Counted from the stretch's first letter, positions 26,367-35,895 are shown. The stretch: DNA of 64,000 nt from Gammaproteobacteria bacterium (GCA_025355165.1 JANYAD010000047.1:1-64000), one strand, 5' to 3'. A program made the numbers and translations. The notes: generated by a model not told the origin, from the letters alone.

Positions 26367-27407
26367 TCATTCCTTGATGGGCGGCTTGAGACGCGCTTGA
26401 CCTTGATAGGCCACCATCCACCCTGGATATTCCATAGGCAAGGCACTGAGCTCATCCAGGTGCTTCATTTCTGCATCGTCGAGCCGTAGCCGCGTCGACG
26501 CGACATTGTCGCGCAACTGATCCATGGATTTTGCTCCGATGATCACAGTTGTCACGAATGGCTTGGCCAAAAGCCAGGCAAGCGCGATCTGCGCAACCGA
26601 CGCCTGCCGAGAGGTGGCGATGGTGCGCATGGCATCGACGCACTTGAAGGCACGAGCCTTGTCGACCAAGGGAAAATCGAAGGCGGCGCGCCGGGCGCCC
26701 GCCGGACCCTTATCCTCGGCGTCACGATACTTGCCACTGAGCAAGCCGCCCGCCAACGGACTCCACACCATTAAACCTAAATTCTGGTCTTGTATCAGCG
26801 GGACAGCGTCGCGCTCCAAATCGCGTCCGGCGATGGTGTAGTAGGCCTGAACGCTAATGAACTTGGCCACGGACAATCGTTCCGAGATCGCCAAGGATTT
26901 CATAATCTGCCACGCCGCCATGTTGCATAGGCCGATGTACCGCACTTTCCCCGATCGCACCAGATCATTCAGCGCGGAGAGGGATTCCTCGAAGGGCGTC
27001 AGCGGGTCGAAGCCATGCAGCTGGTATAGATCGATGTAGTCCAATTGCAGCCGTTTCAGGCTCGCGTCCACTTGATTGAACAAGTGGTGCCGCGACTGGC
27101 CGCGACCGTTGGGCGACTCATCCATGGAGCCCGTGGCCTTGGTGGCAACGATGAGTTGGTCACGTGGCAAGCCGAGCGATTTTAGCGCCTGTCCGAGCAA
27201 CGTTTCGGATTTGCCGTTGGCGTAGACATTCGCGGTATCGATAAAGTTGACTCCCGCATCAACGGCGAACTTCACCTGCTCGTTGACGGCATCCTGCCGC
27301 AGGCTGCCGATGGACTCCCAAATACCCTGATCACCGCCATATGTCATGGTGCCCAAGCACAATTCCGAAACATACAAGCCGGTTGGCCCCAGTAACCGAT
27401 ATCGCAC
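26367..27407 (-). CDS. Aldo/keto reductase
   Basis: A 346-residue cytosolic NADPH-dependent (beta/alpha)8 oxidoreductase. It opens with MRYRLLGPTGLYVSELCLGTMTYGG and has the catalytic Asp-Tyr segment GVNFIDTANVYANGKSE, the Lys in IVATKATG, the His in LYQLHGFDPLTP, and the C-terminal cofactor region VTTVIIGAKSMDQLRDN. It resembles YajO/IolS-type members of AKR family 12/13. Substrate is unpredictable. It heads a minus-strand run continuing through DUF2844 after a 102-bp gap. Confidence 0.93.
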   Translation of the reverse strand: MRYRLLGPTGLYVSELCLGTMTYGGDQGIWESIGSLRQDAVNEQVKFAVDAGVNFIDTANVYANGKSETLLGQALKSLGLPRDQLIVATKATGSMDESPNGRGQSRHHLFNQVDASLKRLQLDYIDLYQLHGFDPLTPFEESLSALNDLVRSGKVRYIGLCNMAAWQIMKSLAISERLSVAKFISVQAYYTIAGRDLERDAVPLIQDQNLGLMVWSPLAGGLLSGKYRDAEDKGPAGARRAAFDFPLVDKARAFKCVDAMRTIATSRQASVAQIALAWLLAKPFVTTVIIGAKSMDQLRDNVASTRLRLDDAEMKHLDELSALPMEYPGWMVAYQGQARLKPPIKE

Positions 27408-27579
27408 GCCGCACCTCAGATGTTCAAATTGCAGACATTAGTTTAAGGACGCAGCTTACAATGAATCTTCGGGCCCGGCGTGAGAGCCCGGGCCACAAAC
27501 CGCTCCACTCTTCTTGACAGGAATTGCCACGGTACGGACGCGCAAAGATTGTAAAATTTTCCGGAAGAGGGATCCACTC

Positions 27580-28893
27580 GTGAAGATACTCGCTGTAATC
27601 ATGGTTGGCGCTGCGGGCCTGCTGTCGGGATGTCCCATCATCGGCGGAGGCGCATACACCGTCGGCGGCACGGTGACGGGCCTTCGTGGCAGCGGCCTGG
27701 TGCTGGAGCTCAATGGCAGCGAGGACGTTAGTTTCAGCGGCAATGGTGGGTTTGTATTCGGCACCCGCTTGGGCCATGGCGCGGCCTTTACGGTAGCGGT
27801 CAAGAGCCAACCTGTGAATCCCTCTCAGACCTGCGCCGTCCGTAACGGTGCGGGCACTGTCAATCGGATCAGCCTCAGCAATGTCATCATCGCCTGCAGC
27901 GGAACCGGCAGTTTTGCATACGTGGCCAATCAATTGTCTAACTCGGTGAGCGCCTATGTCATCGATTCGGCGAGCGGCGCCTTGGCGACATCGAGCGCCT
28001 CGCAGTACGCGACCAACGGCACGGCACCGGCAGCACTGACGATCGATCCCAACGGCCAGTTCTTGTATGTGGCTAACAGTGGGTCGAACAACTTGTCGAC
28101 ATTCTCAATCGACAACCTCACCGGTAACTTGACGCTGTTCGGTTTCTCGACGGCCACGGGAAGCGGACCCGCGGCAGTGGCCGTCGACCCCACCGATCAC
28201 TATTTGTATGTGGCGAATCAGCAGTCGAACACCGTGTCAGCCTATGCCATCAGCAATGGCTCGCTGACGGCCCTCTCGGGCTCTCCCTATGCAGCTGGAT
28301 TGGCACCGGTGTCGTTGGCCATCGATGCGAACGGGAATTTTCTTTTCGTCACCAATTTCGGCGGCAACTCGGTGTCGCTGTTCTTGATCGACCCGGCCAG
28401 CGGAATGTTGAGCGCAGTTGCGGCAGCTCCCGTCGGCACCGGCGCCGGTCCTCAGTCCATCGCGATCGATCCGACCGAGGCGTATGCCTTTGTCGCCGAC
28501 CAAGCATCTAACGGCGTATCGGCGTATGCACTCAACTCATCGACCGGCGCATTGACGCCCGTGCCCGGCTCGCCGTTCGCGGTGGCGAGTAATCCGCAAT
28601 CAATCGTAGTGGACCCGGCGGGCCGTTATGTGTTCGCCGCCAACAGCGCAGCGAATCAGGTGGCGACGTATTCCGTCACGGCCTCGGGTGCATTGAATTT
28701 GGTGTCCACCACGGCCGCAGGGCTGCTGCCTTCCGCCATGGCGGTCGATCCTTCCGGGCAATTTCTGTACGCCGCGAATTTCGACTCCAATACCGTGTCG
28801 GCCTACACTGTCTCTGCCACGGGTGCGCTCGTGAGCGTTCCCGGTTCGCCCTTCCCAACCTTCTTACAACCGAGCAGCATCGCTATCTATTGA
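27580..28893 (+). CDS. Beta-propeller lipoprotein (YncE/lactonase-like repeats)
   Basis: Starting at GTG 27580 (GAGGGA upstream), the 437-residue protein has a lipoprotein leader with lipobox LLSGC. A small beta domain carrying an SQTCAVRNGAGTV-type hairpin follows, then about seven repeats. Each has the pattern FLYVANSGSNNLSTFSID followed by a Gly-rich turn and a SPF/ATGS strand, as in YncE-like or 6-phosphogluconolactonase-like seven-bladed propellers. The repeats diverge at DNA level, so they are protein blades, not a DNA tandem array. It is probably anchored in the envelope for ligand or protein binding; enzymatic activity is not evident. Confidence 0.85.
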   Translation: MKILAVIMVGAAGLLSGCPIIGGGAYTVGGTVTGLRGSGLVLELNGSEDVSFSGNGGFVFGTRLGHGAAFTVAVKSQPVNPSQTCAVRNGAGTVNRISLSNVIIACSGTGSFAYVANQLSNSVSAYVIDSASGALATSSASQYATNGTAPAALTIDPNGQFLYVANSGSNNLSTFSIDNLTGNLTLFGFSTATGSGPAAVAVDPTDHYLYVANQQSNTVSAYAISNGSLTALSGSPYAAGLAPVSLAIDANGNFLFVTNFGGNSVSLFLIDPASGMLSAVAAAPVGTGAGPQSIAIDPTEAYAFVADQASNGVSAYALNSSTGALTPVPGSPFAVASNPQSIVVDPAGRYVFAANSAANQVATYSVTASGALNLVSTTAAGLLPSAMAVDPSGQFLYAANFDSNTVSAYTVSATGALVSVPGSPFPTFLQPSSIAIY

Positions 28894-28942
28894 TCGACAA
28901 GGGCATGGCGTAGCCGCGACGATTTTAAAAAAAGGATGATTG

Positions 28943-29488
28943 ATGAGCATTCACGATGTCACGGCAGGTAAGCACATTCCGCAGGAATTCAATGTCATCG
29001 TAGAAATCCCGATGGCCTCGGATCCTATAAAATTCGAGGTCGACAAGGAGACCGGCGCGCTTTTCGTCGATCGGTTTATGATGACCTCGATGCATTATCC
29101 GGGCAATTACGGCTACGTGCCGCGCACGCTGGCCGATGATGGCGATCCGATCGATGTGCTGGTGCATACGCCCTTTCCGCTGCCGCCTGGCGTGGTAGTG
29201 CGATGCCGAGCTCTGGGTGTGCTGCGCATGGACGATGAGGCGGGGGGCGATTCGAAGCTGCTGGCAGTACCTACCGATGATATTTGTCCTCTGTTTGTGC
29301 ATTGGCAAAACATCGCGGACGTGCCCGATATCCGCCTGCGGCAAATTCAGCATTTCTTCGAGCATTACAAGGATCTTGAAGCGGGCAAGTGGGTCAAGGT
29401 GGTCGGCTGGTCGGGCGTGGAAGTGGCACACGCGGAAATATTGGATGGCATCAAGCGTCACGAGGAAGAACAAAAAACGCGGATTTGA
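28943..29488 (+). CDS. ppa: Inorganic pyrophosphatase
   Basis: Family I soluble pyrophosphatase that drives biosynthetic reactions by hydrolysing PPi. The 181-residue protein has the expected landmarks: FNVIVEIPMASDPIKFEVDKETG, FMMTSMHYPGNYGYVPRTL, and the catalytic cluster DDGDPIDVLV with three metal-binding aspartates, followed later by HFFEHYKDLE. ATG 28943 follows AAAGGA. The M28 peptidase gene starts 7 bp downstream. Confidence 0.96.
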   Translation: MSIHDVTAGKHIPQEFNVIVEIPMASDPIKFEVDKETGALFVDRFMMTSMHYPGNYGYVPRTLADDGDPIDVLVHTPFPLPPGVVVRCRALGVLRMDDEAGGDSKLLAVPTDDICPLFVHWQNIADVPDIRLRQIQHFFEHYKDLEAGKWVKVVGWSGVEVAHAEILDGIKRHEEEQKTRI

Positions 29489-29494
29489 GGTGCG

Positions 29495-31837
29495 ATGATT
29501 CAAAGCAATCGAGGACTGCTGATTGCCGCGGCCGGTATCGCCTTGCTGCTGGCTGCGACGCTGCTCGCATACCGCACGCCCGCTGCGTTGGGACCCGACG
29601 CACCTCCCATGATATTTTCCGCCTCTCGCGCGCAGGCGATCTTGAAGGAGCTCGTCGGCGACGATGTGCCCCACCCCATGGGCAGCGCCGCGAATTCAAA
29701 AGTCCGCGGGCTCGTGGCGCAGCGCTTGACGGCACTCGGGTACAACGTCGAGATCCAAAGCGGGCTCGCGTGCAGCACTTTTGGCACTTGCGGAAATCCC
29801 ACTAACATCATCGCAACCTACGGCGCAGCTATCACGGGCAGCGATGCGGTGTTGCTCTCGGCGCATTACGATTCGGTGGCCGCAGGTCCCGGGGCCTCAG
29901 ACGATGGTGTCGGGGTCGCGGCGCTGCTTGAGATCGCGCGCATCCTGACGCTGACACCGCCGCGCCGCCATCCCGTGGCTCTTCTGGTGACCGACGGCGA
30001 AGAGGCCGGATTGCTCGAAGCGCAGCTCTTCACCCGCGAGCACCGGCTTGCCAAGAAAATTAGTGCCGCGGTAAATATGGATGCGCGCGGCGTATCGGGT
30101 GACAGCCTCATGTTCGAGACCGGAACGGCCAATGCGTGGCTTATGCACTTGTATGCCGGGGCGGTAAGCGAACCGGTCACTAATTCGATCACCTACTTGA
30201 TTTACAAAACTTTGCCGAACAACACTGATTTCACGGTGTTCAAGGCCGCTTCATATCAAGGATTCAATCTCGCTTTCATCGGCGGCGTCGCGCGCTACCA
30301 CACGCCGCTCGACACGTGGGGCAACGCATCCATCAGCACTATTCAGCACCAGGGCGATAACGCCGTGCGCGCGCTCAATGCGTTGGCCGACGCGCCTGAC
30401 TTGCAGCATATCGCGCAAGGTTTGCAGCTCAAGGACGCCGTGTTCTTCGATGTCCTTGCGCGCCACGTCATCATCTGGCCGATGGCTCTGGTATTCCCGG
30501 CATCGCTGGCGGCTTGCATCGCATTGCTCGCGGCGGCGGCTCAGATGTTTCGGGCTAAGGCGCTTGATGCGAAAAGTTTGGGCTTCGGTGCGCTCGCGGC
30601 GCTGGTGGGCGTGACGATCAGCGCGATACTCAGCATGTGTGTGGCGGTGTTGCTGCGAAGCGCGGGCAGGCTGCCGCCGGTGGGCGCCCCTTCCTGGATT
30701 GCGCACCCACAGGCCATGCACGTGAGCGCTGCGGCCTTGAGCGTACTGAGCGCCGCCACCGCCGCCGCCTGGTTCGGGAAGCGTGCAGGTTTCTGGGGCC
30801 TTTGGTTCGGCGGCAGCGTCGTGGTGGCGCTGCTCTCCTTGGCCACGGCATTGCTCGTACCGGCGGCAAGTTACTTGTTGGTCATCACGGCGCTTACCGC
30901 GGCGCTCGCTTCGCTGCCCGCCCTGCGAGGCACGACGCAGGGTCACCAACCGTCTCTGAGCACCGCCAATTTTGCGGCGCTCGCGCCGGGCCTCGTGATG
31001 TTCGCGCTTCTGCTGCCGCTCTTATTGCTGCTGTACACGGCTTTGGGTGCTGTCGCGTGGCCTATTTCCACCGTGGCGCTCTCGATGACCGCGTACTTTT
31101 TGCTGCCGCTATTGGCGAATGCCACCTCAGGCGCGCGACTTATTGTCACATCGCTCGCGGCAGCCGCCGCTTTGCTCGGTATCTCGGTCACGATGCTGCT
31201 GCCGAGTTATTCCCCCGAGTGGCCGCAGCGGGTCAACATTGAATATTGGTTTGATGCCGACCAGGGAGAAGCGCATTGGTGGACGCAAGCCGCAGCCGGG
31301 CACCTGCCTCACGAGATGGCACGCGCTGGGAAATTCGAGCGTGCCCCACGCTCACGCTTTGAGGGGACCGCTGCGATGGGATTTTTTGCCGATGCGCCGC
31401 GCCTCCCCTTGACGGCCCCGGAGCTTCAGCAAATCGCGGCAACACCCGGCCTGCCGCGCACACACATCGATCTGTTGATGCGCTCGAGGCGAGGTGCGCC
31501 TACCGGCTTCGTGGTTTTTCCAGCGAGCGCGGACATCCAGAGCGTCGATGTAACTACGCCGGCAGGACCCCTGTCGGTGAAACTGCGGAAATTGCACAGC
31601 GGGGCCACTGCCTTCCTCATCGGCGCCCTGCCGGCCGAGGGCATGCAATTTGGCATCGATACCGCTGCTGCGTCTATGTCAGTGCGGGTGTTCGACCAAA
31701 GCTATGGCCTGCCGCAGGAGTTGACGGACGGTAAAGCCCTGCAGCGCGCCCGGCCGCCGAATGCGACCAGCTCGCAAGATGGCGACGTGACGGTGGTGCA
31801 GCGCACCGTGCGTTTCGATCTTGCGGCCGGCCGCTAA
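29495..31837 (+). CDS. M28-family zinc peptidase with C-terminal membrane domain
   Basis: A 780-residue membrane peptidase. After an N-terminal anchor (LLIAAAGIALLLAATLLAY) a periplasmic M28 domain follows: LLSAHYDSVAAGPGASDDGVGVAALLE (His and bridging Asp), VTDGEEAGLLEAQLF (catalytic Glu-Glu), NMDARGVSG and YHTPLDT (last His). About eight membrane helices occupy residues 325-580, then a soluble C-terminal domain. This architecture matches the ER-aminopeptidase-1/FXNA-like branch found in some bacteria. Aminopeptidase activity is likely. It lies directly after ppa. Confidence 0.88.
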   Translation: MIQSNRGLLIAAAGIALLLAATLLAYRTPAALGPDAPPMIFSASRAQAILKELVGDDVPHPMGSAANSKVRGLVAQRLTALGYNVEIQSGLACSTFGTCGNPTNIIATYGAAITGSDAVLLSAHYDSVAAGPGASDDGVGVAALLEIARILTLTPPRRHPVALLVTDGEEAGLLEAQLFTREHRLAKKISAAVNMDARGVSGDSLMFETGTANAWLMHLYAGAVSEPVTNSITYLIYKTLPNNTDFTVFKAASYQGFNLAFIGGVARYHTPLDTWGNASISTIQHQGDNAVRALNALADAPDLQHIAQGLQLKDAVFFDVLARHVIIWPMALVFPASLAACIALLAAAAQMFRAKALDAKSLGFGALAALVGVTISAILSMCVAVLLRSAGRLPPVGAPSWIAHPQAMHVSAAALSVLSAATAAAWFGKRAGFWGLWFGGSVVVALLSLATALLVPAASYLLVITALTAALASLPALRGTTQGHQPSLSTANFAALAPGLVMFALLLPLLLLLYTALGAVAWPISTVALSMTAYFLLPLLANATSGARLIVTSLAAAAALLGISVTMLLPSYSPEWPQRVNIEYWFDADQGEAHWWTQAAAGHLPHEMARAGKFERAPRSRFEGTAAMGFFADAPRLPLTAPELQQIAATPGLPRTHIDLLMRSRRGAPTGFVVFPASADIQSVDVTTPAGPLSVKLRKLHSGATAFLIGALPAEGMQFGIDTAAASMSVRVFDQSYGLPQELTDGKALQRARPPNATSSQDGDVTVVQRTVRFDLAAGR

Positions 31838-31846
31838 GGATGCGCA

Positions 31847-32188
31847 TTAACCGGATTTCGCGCCGGCGGCAGCGTGCACTGCTGCAAGTCGCTGATTGTG
31901 GATTTTGTTCACCGCTGCGCTGATCGCATCTCTGCGGCATTGGGTCACCAGGGGGTTGGCCAATCGGCTGCCGGTGGGGATTGGGCACACTTGTTCGGCC
32001 GCCCGGGCCAACCGGCGATAAAGCGACTCGGCGCCGCTGTCGCTCTGCAGGGCGTCGGCGTTATAGTGAACAACGAGTGTCGGCACATCATCGGCTCGGG
32101 CCGCGGAAGCCGGTGAAGCCAGGGCGACGGTGGCAGAAGCCAGCGCGGCTAGACTGCCTACCAAAAATTTGGCAGCGAATGGACTCAT
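31847..32188 (-). CDS. UrcA-family exported protein
   Basis: A 113-residue protein with a leader (FLVGSLAALASATVALASPASA) and the UrcA pattern: VVHYNADALQSDSGAESLYRRLARAAEQVC followed by QCRRDAISAAVNKIHNQRLAAVH, with two cysteines that may pair. UrcA proteins are small periplasmic proteins of unknown function in alpha- and gammaproteobacteria. It is divergent from the LytS-like kinase gene, and the tandem repeat between them could control it. Confidence 0.85.
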   Translation of the reverse strand: MSPFAAKFLVGSLAALASATVALASPASAARADDVPTLVVHYNADALQSDSGAESLYRRLARAAEQVCPIPTGSRLANPLVTQCRRDAISAAVNKIHNQRLAAVHAAAGAKSG

Positions 32189-32264
32189 GATATCTCTCCT
32201 TGAGATGTAAATTGGGCACGCCTATGAGACGCCAGCGCAGGCCCGTTAGTGAGTAGCGGACCGT

Positions 32265-32298
32265 CGAGTTCGTCCCGGATTGGCACGAATTCGTCCCG
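32265..32298. promoter_or_regulatory. Tandem direct repeat, putative LytTR regulator binding site
   Basis: CGAGTTCGTCCCG (32265-32277) and CGAATTCGTCCCG (32286-32298) match in 12 of 13 positions, with starts 21 bp apart, i.e. two helical turns. The identical 9-bp cores TTCGTCCCG are separated by 12 bp. LytTR-domain regulators characteristically bind two 9-bp direct repeats spaced 12-13 bp apart. The site lies 53 bp upstream of the kinase gene of a LytS/LytTR pair and in the leader region of divergent urcA. Confidence 0.6.
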
Positions 32299-32350
32299 CA
32301 AGGCCTTGGTGACCGCCGCAAATAACGGGCACTTGCGGTAGGCTTGACCC

Positions 32351-33547
32351 ATGATCGGCTTAGGTGTGGCTCCTTCCTCGCGGCGGTTTGCCGGCGGGTT
32401 AACTCAGAAGCAATTCCTGGGGATCGTCTGCCTGTTCTGGGTCTATGTGACGGTTTCGAATCTGTTGTACGGCTACAGCATGGGCGTCGGCATCGCCCAC
32501 ATGACCAATGTGACCGTGTTCGCCACCCCCGATACGCGGCTGGTGCAGCACCTCTTTTTGCTGCCCATGTTGCTGGTGTCTTTTTGGGCATCGCTAAAAG
32601 TGCAGTGGCGTCCGATCCTGATCGCAGTACCCTTACAGCTCATCCTGGGCACCGTGTTTTCAGCCATGGCCTATCCGGTTATGATCCTGGCCCAGGTCAT
32701 CATGGGCATGGACCAGGAGGAGAGCGTCATGGCGCACGCGGCCACCATGTGGACCGATCCTTTCTGGCTTTCGCTGTGGCTGGCGAGCTTCGTGAGCTTT
32801 TTGCCCTCGTACGGTTTTGGGCTCGCTCTGGTGACGGGTCTTGCCTTGTACACGCGCTTTCGGGATTCTGAATTGCGGCTCTCGGCACTGGAGCGCGAGT
32901 GGAGTGCCGCGCGCCTGGCGGCGCTGCGCATGCAGCTCTCACCACATACATTATTCAATCTGTTGCACACCATCCGCGGACATATCGAATGGGATCCTAA
33001 AGCCGCGCAGTCGATGGTGGTGCAGCTCGCCGATTTGCTACGGCGGCTGCTCAATGCCGGCGAGCGGGACTTTTCTCGACTCGCCGACGAATTGCAGTTT
33101 GCAAAACTCTACCTGGAACTTCAGCAACGGCGCTTCGAAGACCGGCTGGTGGTGATATTGCCTAGTCCGGCTGAAATTCCAGCCGTGTGGGTGCCAAGCC
33201 TGATCATGCAGCCGCTGATCGAGAATGCGGTGGTTCATGGCATGGCGGGCCACCAGGGCGTCGTGACCGTGCGGGTGACGGTCAGTCTCGCGAATGAAAC
33301 CTTGCAGTTGCGCGTGACCAACTCCTTGTCTCTAAACCGTGCCGTGGGAGAGGATGGTATCGGCCTCAAAAATGTCCGCGAACGCATGGCGGTGCAGTTC
33401 GAAGGCCGTGCCTCGCTCATGGCCGGGGCTCGCAACGCCGAATGGGTCAGCGAAATTAGCATGCCGGCGCTGCGCGAGTCTCCGCCCGTTATTCGCGAGG
33501 CAGCGGCCGGCGACAAAATGCAAGCCACGACGCTGGTCAGCACATGA
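32351..33547 (+). CDS. LytS/YehU-type sensor histidine kinase
   Basis: A 398-residue membrane kinase. The N-terminal about 185 residues carry around four to five membrane helices without a large periplasmic loop. The phosphoacceptor domain follows with QLSPHTLFNLLHTIRGHI, the His_kinase motif in which HFLFN reads HTLFN. The ATPase domain has LIMQPLIENAVVHG (N box) and GEDGIGLKNVRERM (G box). It should phosphorylate the LytTR response regulator encoded next, which it overlaps by 4 bp. The signal is unknown; the intramembrane sensor suggests a membrane or lipophilic cue. Confidence 0.92.
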   Translation: MIGLGVAPSSRRFAGGLTQKQFLGIVCLFWVYVTVSNLLYGYSMGVGIAHMTNVTVFATPDTRLVQHLFLLPMLLVSFWASLKVQWRPILIAVPLQLILGTVFSAMAYPVMILAQVIMGMDQEESVMAHAATMWTDPFWLSLWLASFVSFLPSYGFGLALVTGLALYTRFRDSELRLSALEREWSAARLAALRMQLSPHTLFNLLHTIRGHIEWDPKAAQSMVVQLADLLRRLLNAGERDFSRLADELQFAKLYLELQQRRFEDRLVVILPSPAEIPAVWVPSLIMQPLIENAVVHGMAGHQGVVTVRVTVSLANETLQLRVTNSLSLNRAVGEDGIGLKNVRERMAVQFEGRASLMAGARNAEWVSEISMPALRESPPVIREAAAGDKMQATTLVST

Positions 33548-34332
33548 TGGACGTCATCATCGTCGACGACGAAGCCGCGGGCCGCCGCACCTTGCGGGAA
33601 TATTGCGCAGCGGAAACGGACCTGCGGGTGGTGGGCGAATTCGGCGACGGGACGGCTGCGCTGACGGCCATCCGTGCAATGCCGCCGCACTTGCTGTTCT
33701 TGGACATACAGATGGATCCGCTGAACGGTATCGATTTGGCGCGAGCGTTGGAACCGACGCAGCTGCCCTCGCTCGTGTTCGTCACCGCCTATGACGCTTA
33801 CGCGCTCGAAGCCTTCGAGGTGTGCGCGGTCGACTATCTGCTTAAACCCTTCGATCAGGAGCGGTTCCGCAAGACCTTGGCGCGCGTCCGGCCGCGCCAT
33901 TTGAATGGCGGCGCCGACGAACGCCAATCATTGTTGGCCGGTTTGCTCGCCCAGCTCGAGCGCGGCGCGCGGCCCTTCGGTGAGGAAAAGCCGCGCCTGC
34001 TCGCCGAGTTCAACGGCCACTTGCACGTGATCGACGTGACCAAAGTGGAAATGATCGAAGCGGATCGCAACTACGTCATTATCCGCGTGGGCAAGGACAA
34101 CTTTCATGCCCGTAGCACCCTGCAGCAAGCCGAATTGGCGCTGCGCTCGCAGCCGATGCTGCGCATCAGCCGCTCCTGCCTCGTGAACTTGAATTATGTC
34201 AGAGAAGTGAACCGCACCTTGCGCGGCGATTTCATCTTGGTCTTGGCGGGCGGTGCCACGGTGACCAGCAGCGAGGGCTTCCGCGGCAAGGTCAAGGAAT
34301 ACTTGAGCACGCTGCGGATCTCTTCTTCATAA
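33544..34332 (+). CDS. LytTR-family response regulator
   Basis: A 262-residue regulator. The receiver domain carries VDDE near the N-terminus, the phospho-Asp54 in LLFLDIQM, and the switch Thr/Lys in VFVTAYD and YLLKPF. After a linker, the LytTR DNA-binding domain starts near residue 155 (HVIDVTKVEMIEADRNYVII, LRISRSCLVNLNYVREV). It is the partner of the overlapping kinase gene. The 21-bp-period direct repeat upstream of the operon is a candidate binding site, implying autoregulation and possibly control of urcA. Confidence 0.94.
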   Translation: MMDVIIVDDEAAGRRTLREYCAAETDLRVVGEFGDGTAALTAIRAMPPHLLFLDIQMDPLNGIDLARALEPTQLPSLVFVTAYDAYALEAFEVCAVDYLLKPFDQERFRKTLARVRPRHLNGGADERQSLLAGLLAQLERGARPFGEEKPRLLAEFNGHLHVIDVTKVEMIEADRNYVIIRVGKDNFHARSTLQQAELALRSQPMLRISRSCLVNLNYVREVNRTLRGDFILVLAGGATVTSSEGFRGKVKEYLSTLRISSS

Positions 34333-34338
34333 GAAGAA

Positions 34339-35895
34339 TCAAAGCAATTCGTCCGGCGCGAAGGGCGATAGTAGCTTCAGCCAAAGCCGCTCGGTGACGC
34401 TGGTTCCGGGATCGGTGTGCCAAGTCTTTTGCGCATCCCCTTCCCCGCTCAGCCACTCGACGCGGCCATTCTTATCGAGCTGCAGCCGGTAGCTTCCGTC
34501 CGTGCTGATGTCGTCCAGGAGCCCGGTCACCTGCCGTGAGATTTCAGTGCTGCTGATCACGAGTCCCAGCTCGCTGTTGGTATGCCTGGACCTGTCGTCC
34601 ATGTTGAGCGACCCGATAAACACGATGTGCCCGTCGATCACCAACGCTTTGGCGTGAAGGCTGGCATTGGAGCTGCGAAACGGATGGAAGCGGGCACGCT
34701 TCTGGCCGAGCTCCGGGCGCATCTCGCGCAAATCGACGCCGAGCTTGAGCAGCGCCGGCCGGTATCGGGCATAACCGATATCCACCAGCGGCGAATCGGT
34801 GGACGCCAAGGAATTGGTGAGTACGCGCACATGCACGCCACGCGCTACCAAGTCGCGGATCAGCTCAACGCCTTCTTTTCCCGGGACGAAATACGCGGAA
34901 ATGATGATTAGTTCCTGCTTCGCGGATTTCATCAGGGCGGTGATTTTATCGGCGATGGTGATGTCTTCGTCCGGGGAGGTTTCGCTGGCGATCTTTGCCG
35001 GTCCGTCGGCGAGCACGCTGGCCGGCACCCACGCAAGCTTGACGGCGCGTGCATCGAGTTCACGCTCGAGCCACCGCGCCCCGGTGCTTGTTTCCGGTTC
35101 CACCAGCGGCGCAGCCGCCTCCTCGGTATCCGCTCCTGAGGAGAGCGCCGCGATCGGAATGGCATACTTGCTGTTCCAAAACGCGTCGAAAGAGGCGGAC
35201 ATGGCCGGCACAATCGGGCCGGCAGCCACCACGTCCAGATCAACGAAATTATTTTGTGGATCCAGAGTGAAATATTGATCGCCAATGTTGCGCCCGCCGG
35301 TGATGGCCAGAGCATCATCCGCAACGAAGAGCTTGTTGTGCATCCGGTGATTGATTCGCCTGATATCCGTGGCCGAGGCGATGAAGCGGGTCCAGTTCGA
35401 GAATCGTGCCGCGGTAAATGGATTGAAGATCCGTACCTCGACATTCTGGTGAGCGGCCAAGTGCCTGAAGCCGCGGTCCTGACCTGCGGTGTTCAGGTCA
35501 TCCACCAGGACCCGCACTCGAACGCCTCGATCAGCGGCCATGCGCACATGGTGCATGAGCGCACGCGTGGATTCGTCCTGATGGATGATGTAGTACTGAA
35601 TGTCGAGGCTGCGCTCGGCGTGATCCGCGAGGGCCATGCGGCTCGCCAACGCCTCGTCGCCGGAAGCGACCAATCGAATGCCGGAAAGATTCTTGCCGAC
35701 TTGCGCGGCGGCCACAATACGCCCGAGGGTGGTCGTGTCGGGATGCTCAAAAGCCACCGAAGGCGTTTTCTCCACATGACGCGGCAGGCCGGCGCAGCCT
35801 GCCAATACCAGGAGGGCGGCGGCCAATACAGGCAACACCCCGCTCAGCGAGACTTCATTTCGCCCCGTCGGCCCGGCAAGGCAGGTATTGCGCAT
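34339..35895 (-). CDS. Phospholipase D/ClsC-like lipoprotein
   Basis: A 518-residue member of the HKD superfamily with two motifs: HNKLFVADDALAITGGRNIGD and LHAKALVIDGHIVFIGSLNMDDRS. The leader ends in lipobox LVLAGC, so it is probably a periplasmic-facing lipoprotein. Domain layout (LDIQYYIIHQDESTRALMHHV before HKD1, IISAYFVPGKEGVELI between) matches ClsC-type cardiolipin synthases, which join phosphatidyl groups from two phospholipids. Phospholipase activity is an alternative. It converges on the response regulator gene and is divergent from trmB. Confidence 0.87.
   Translation of the reverse strand: MRNTCLAGPTGRNEVSLSGVLPVLAAALLVLAGCAGLPRHVEKTPSVAFEHPDTTTLGRIVAAAQVGKNLSGIRLVASGDEALASRMALADHAERSLDIQYYIIHQDESTRALMHHVRMAADRGVRVRVLVDDLNTAGQDRGFRHLAAHQNVEVRIFNPFTAARFSNWTRFIASATDIRRINHRMHNKLFVADDALAITGGRNIGDQYFTLDPQNNFVDLDVVAAGPIVPAMSASFDAFWNSKYAIPIAALSSGADTEEAAAPLVEPETSTGARWLERELDARAVKLAWVPASVLADGPAKIASETSPDEDITIADKITALMKSAKQELIIISAYFVPGKEGVELIRDLVARGVHVRVLTNSLASTDSPLVDIGYARYRPALLKLGVDLREMRPELGQKRARFHPFRSSNASLHAKALVIDGHIVFIGSLNMDDRSRHTNSELGLVISSTEISRQVTGLLDDISTDGSYRLQLDKNGRVEWLSGEGDAQKTWHTDPGTSVTERLWLKLLSPFAPDELL

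Noticed and set aside
27472..27494. GGCCCGG/CCGGGCC hairpin between divergent genes
   Set aside because: It lies upstream of both genes, so it is not a terminator, and lacks other regulatory signs; probably chance in GC-rich DNA.
27424..27933. Long minus-strand open frame overlapping the start of the beta-propeller gene
   Set aside because: It lies opposite a clear lipoprotein gene, has no family features or ribosome-binding site, and is explained by high GC.
27900..28890. Possible tandem DNA repeat
   Set aside because: Periodicity comes from protein propeller blades that are divergent at DNA level.
28925..29674. Minus-strand frame of 249 codons across ppa
   Set aside because: ppa on the other strand is unmistakable; the antisense frame is arginine/histidine-rich shadow.
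34323..34338. TTCTTC/GAAGAA hairpin at the end of the response regulator gene
   Set aside because: AT-rich 6-bp stem without a T-run, partly inside the coding sequence.
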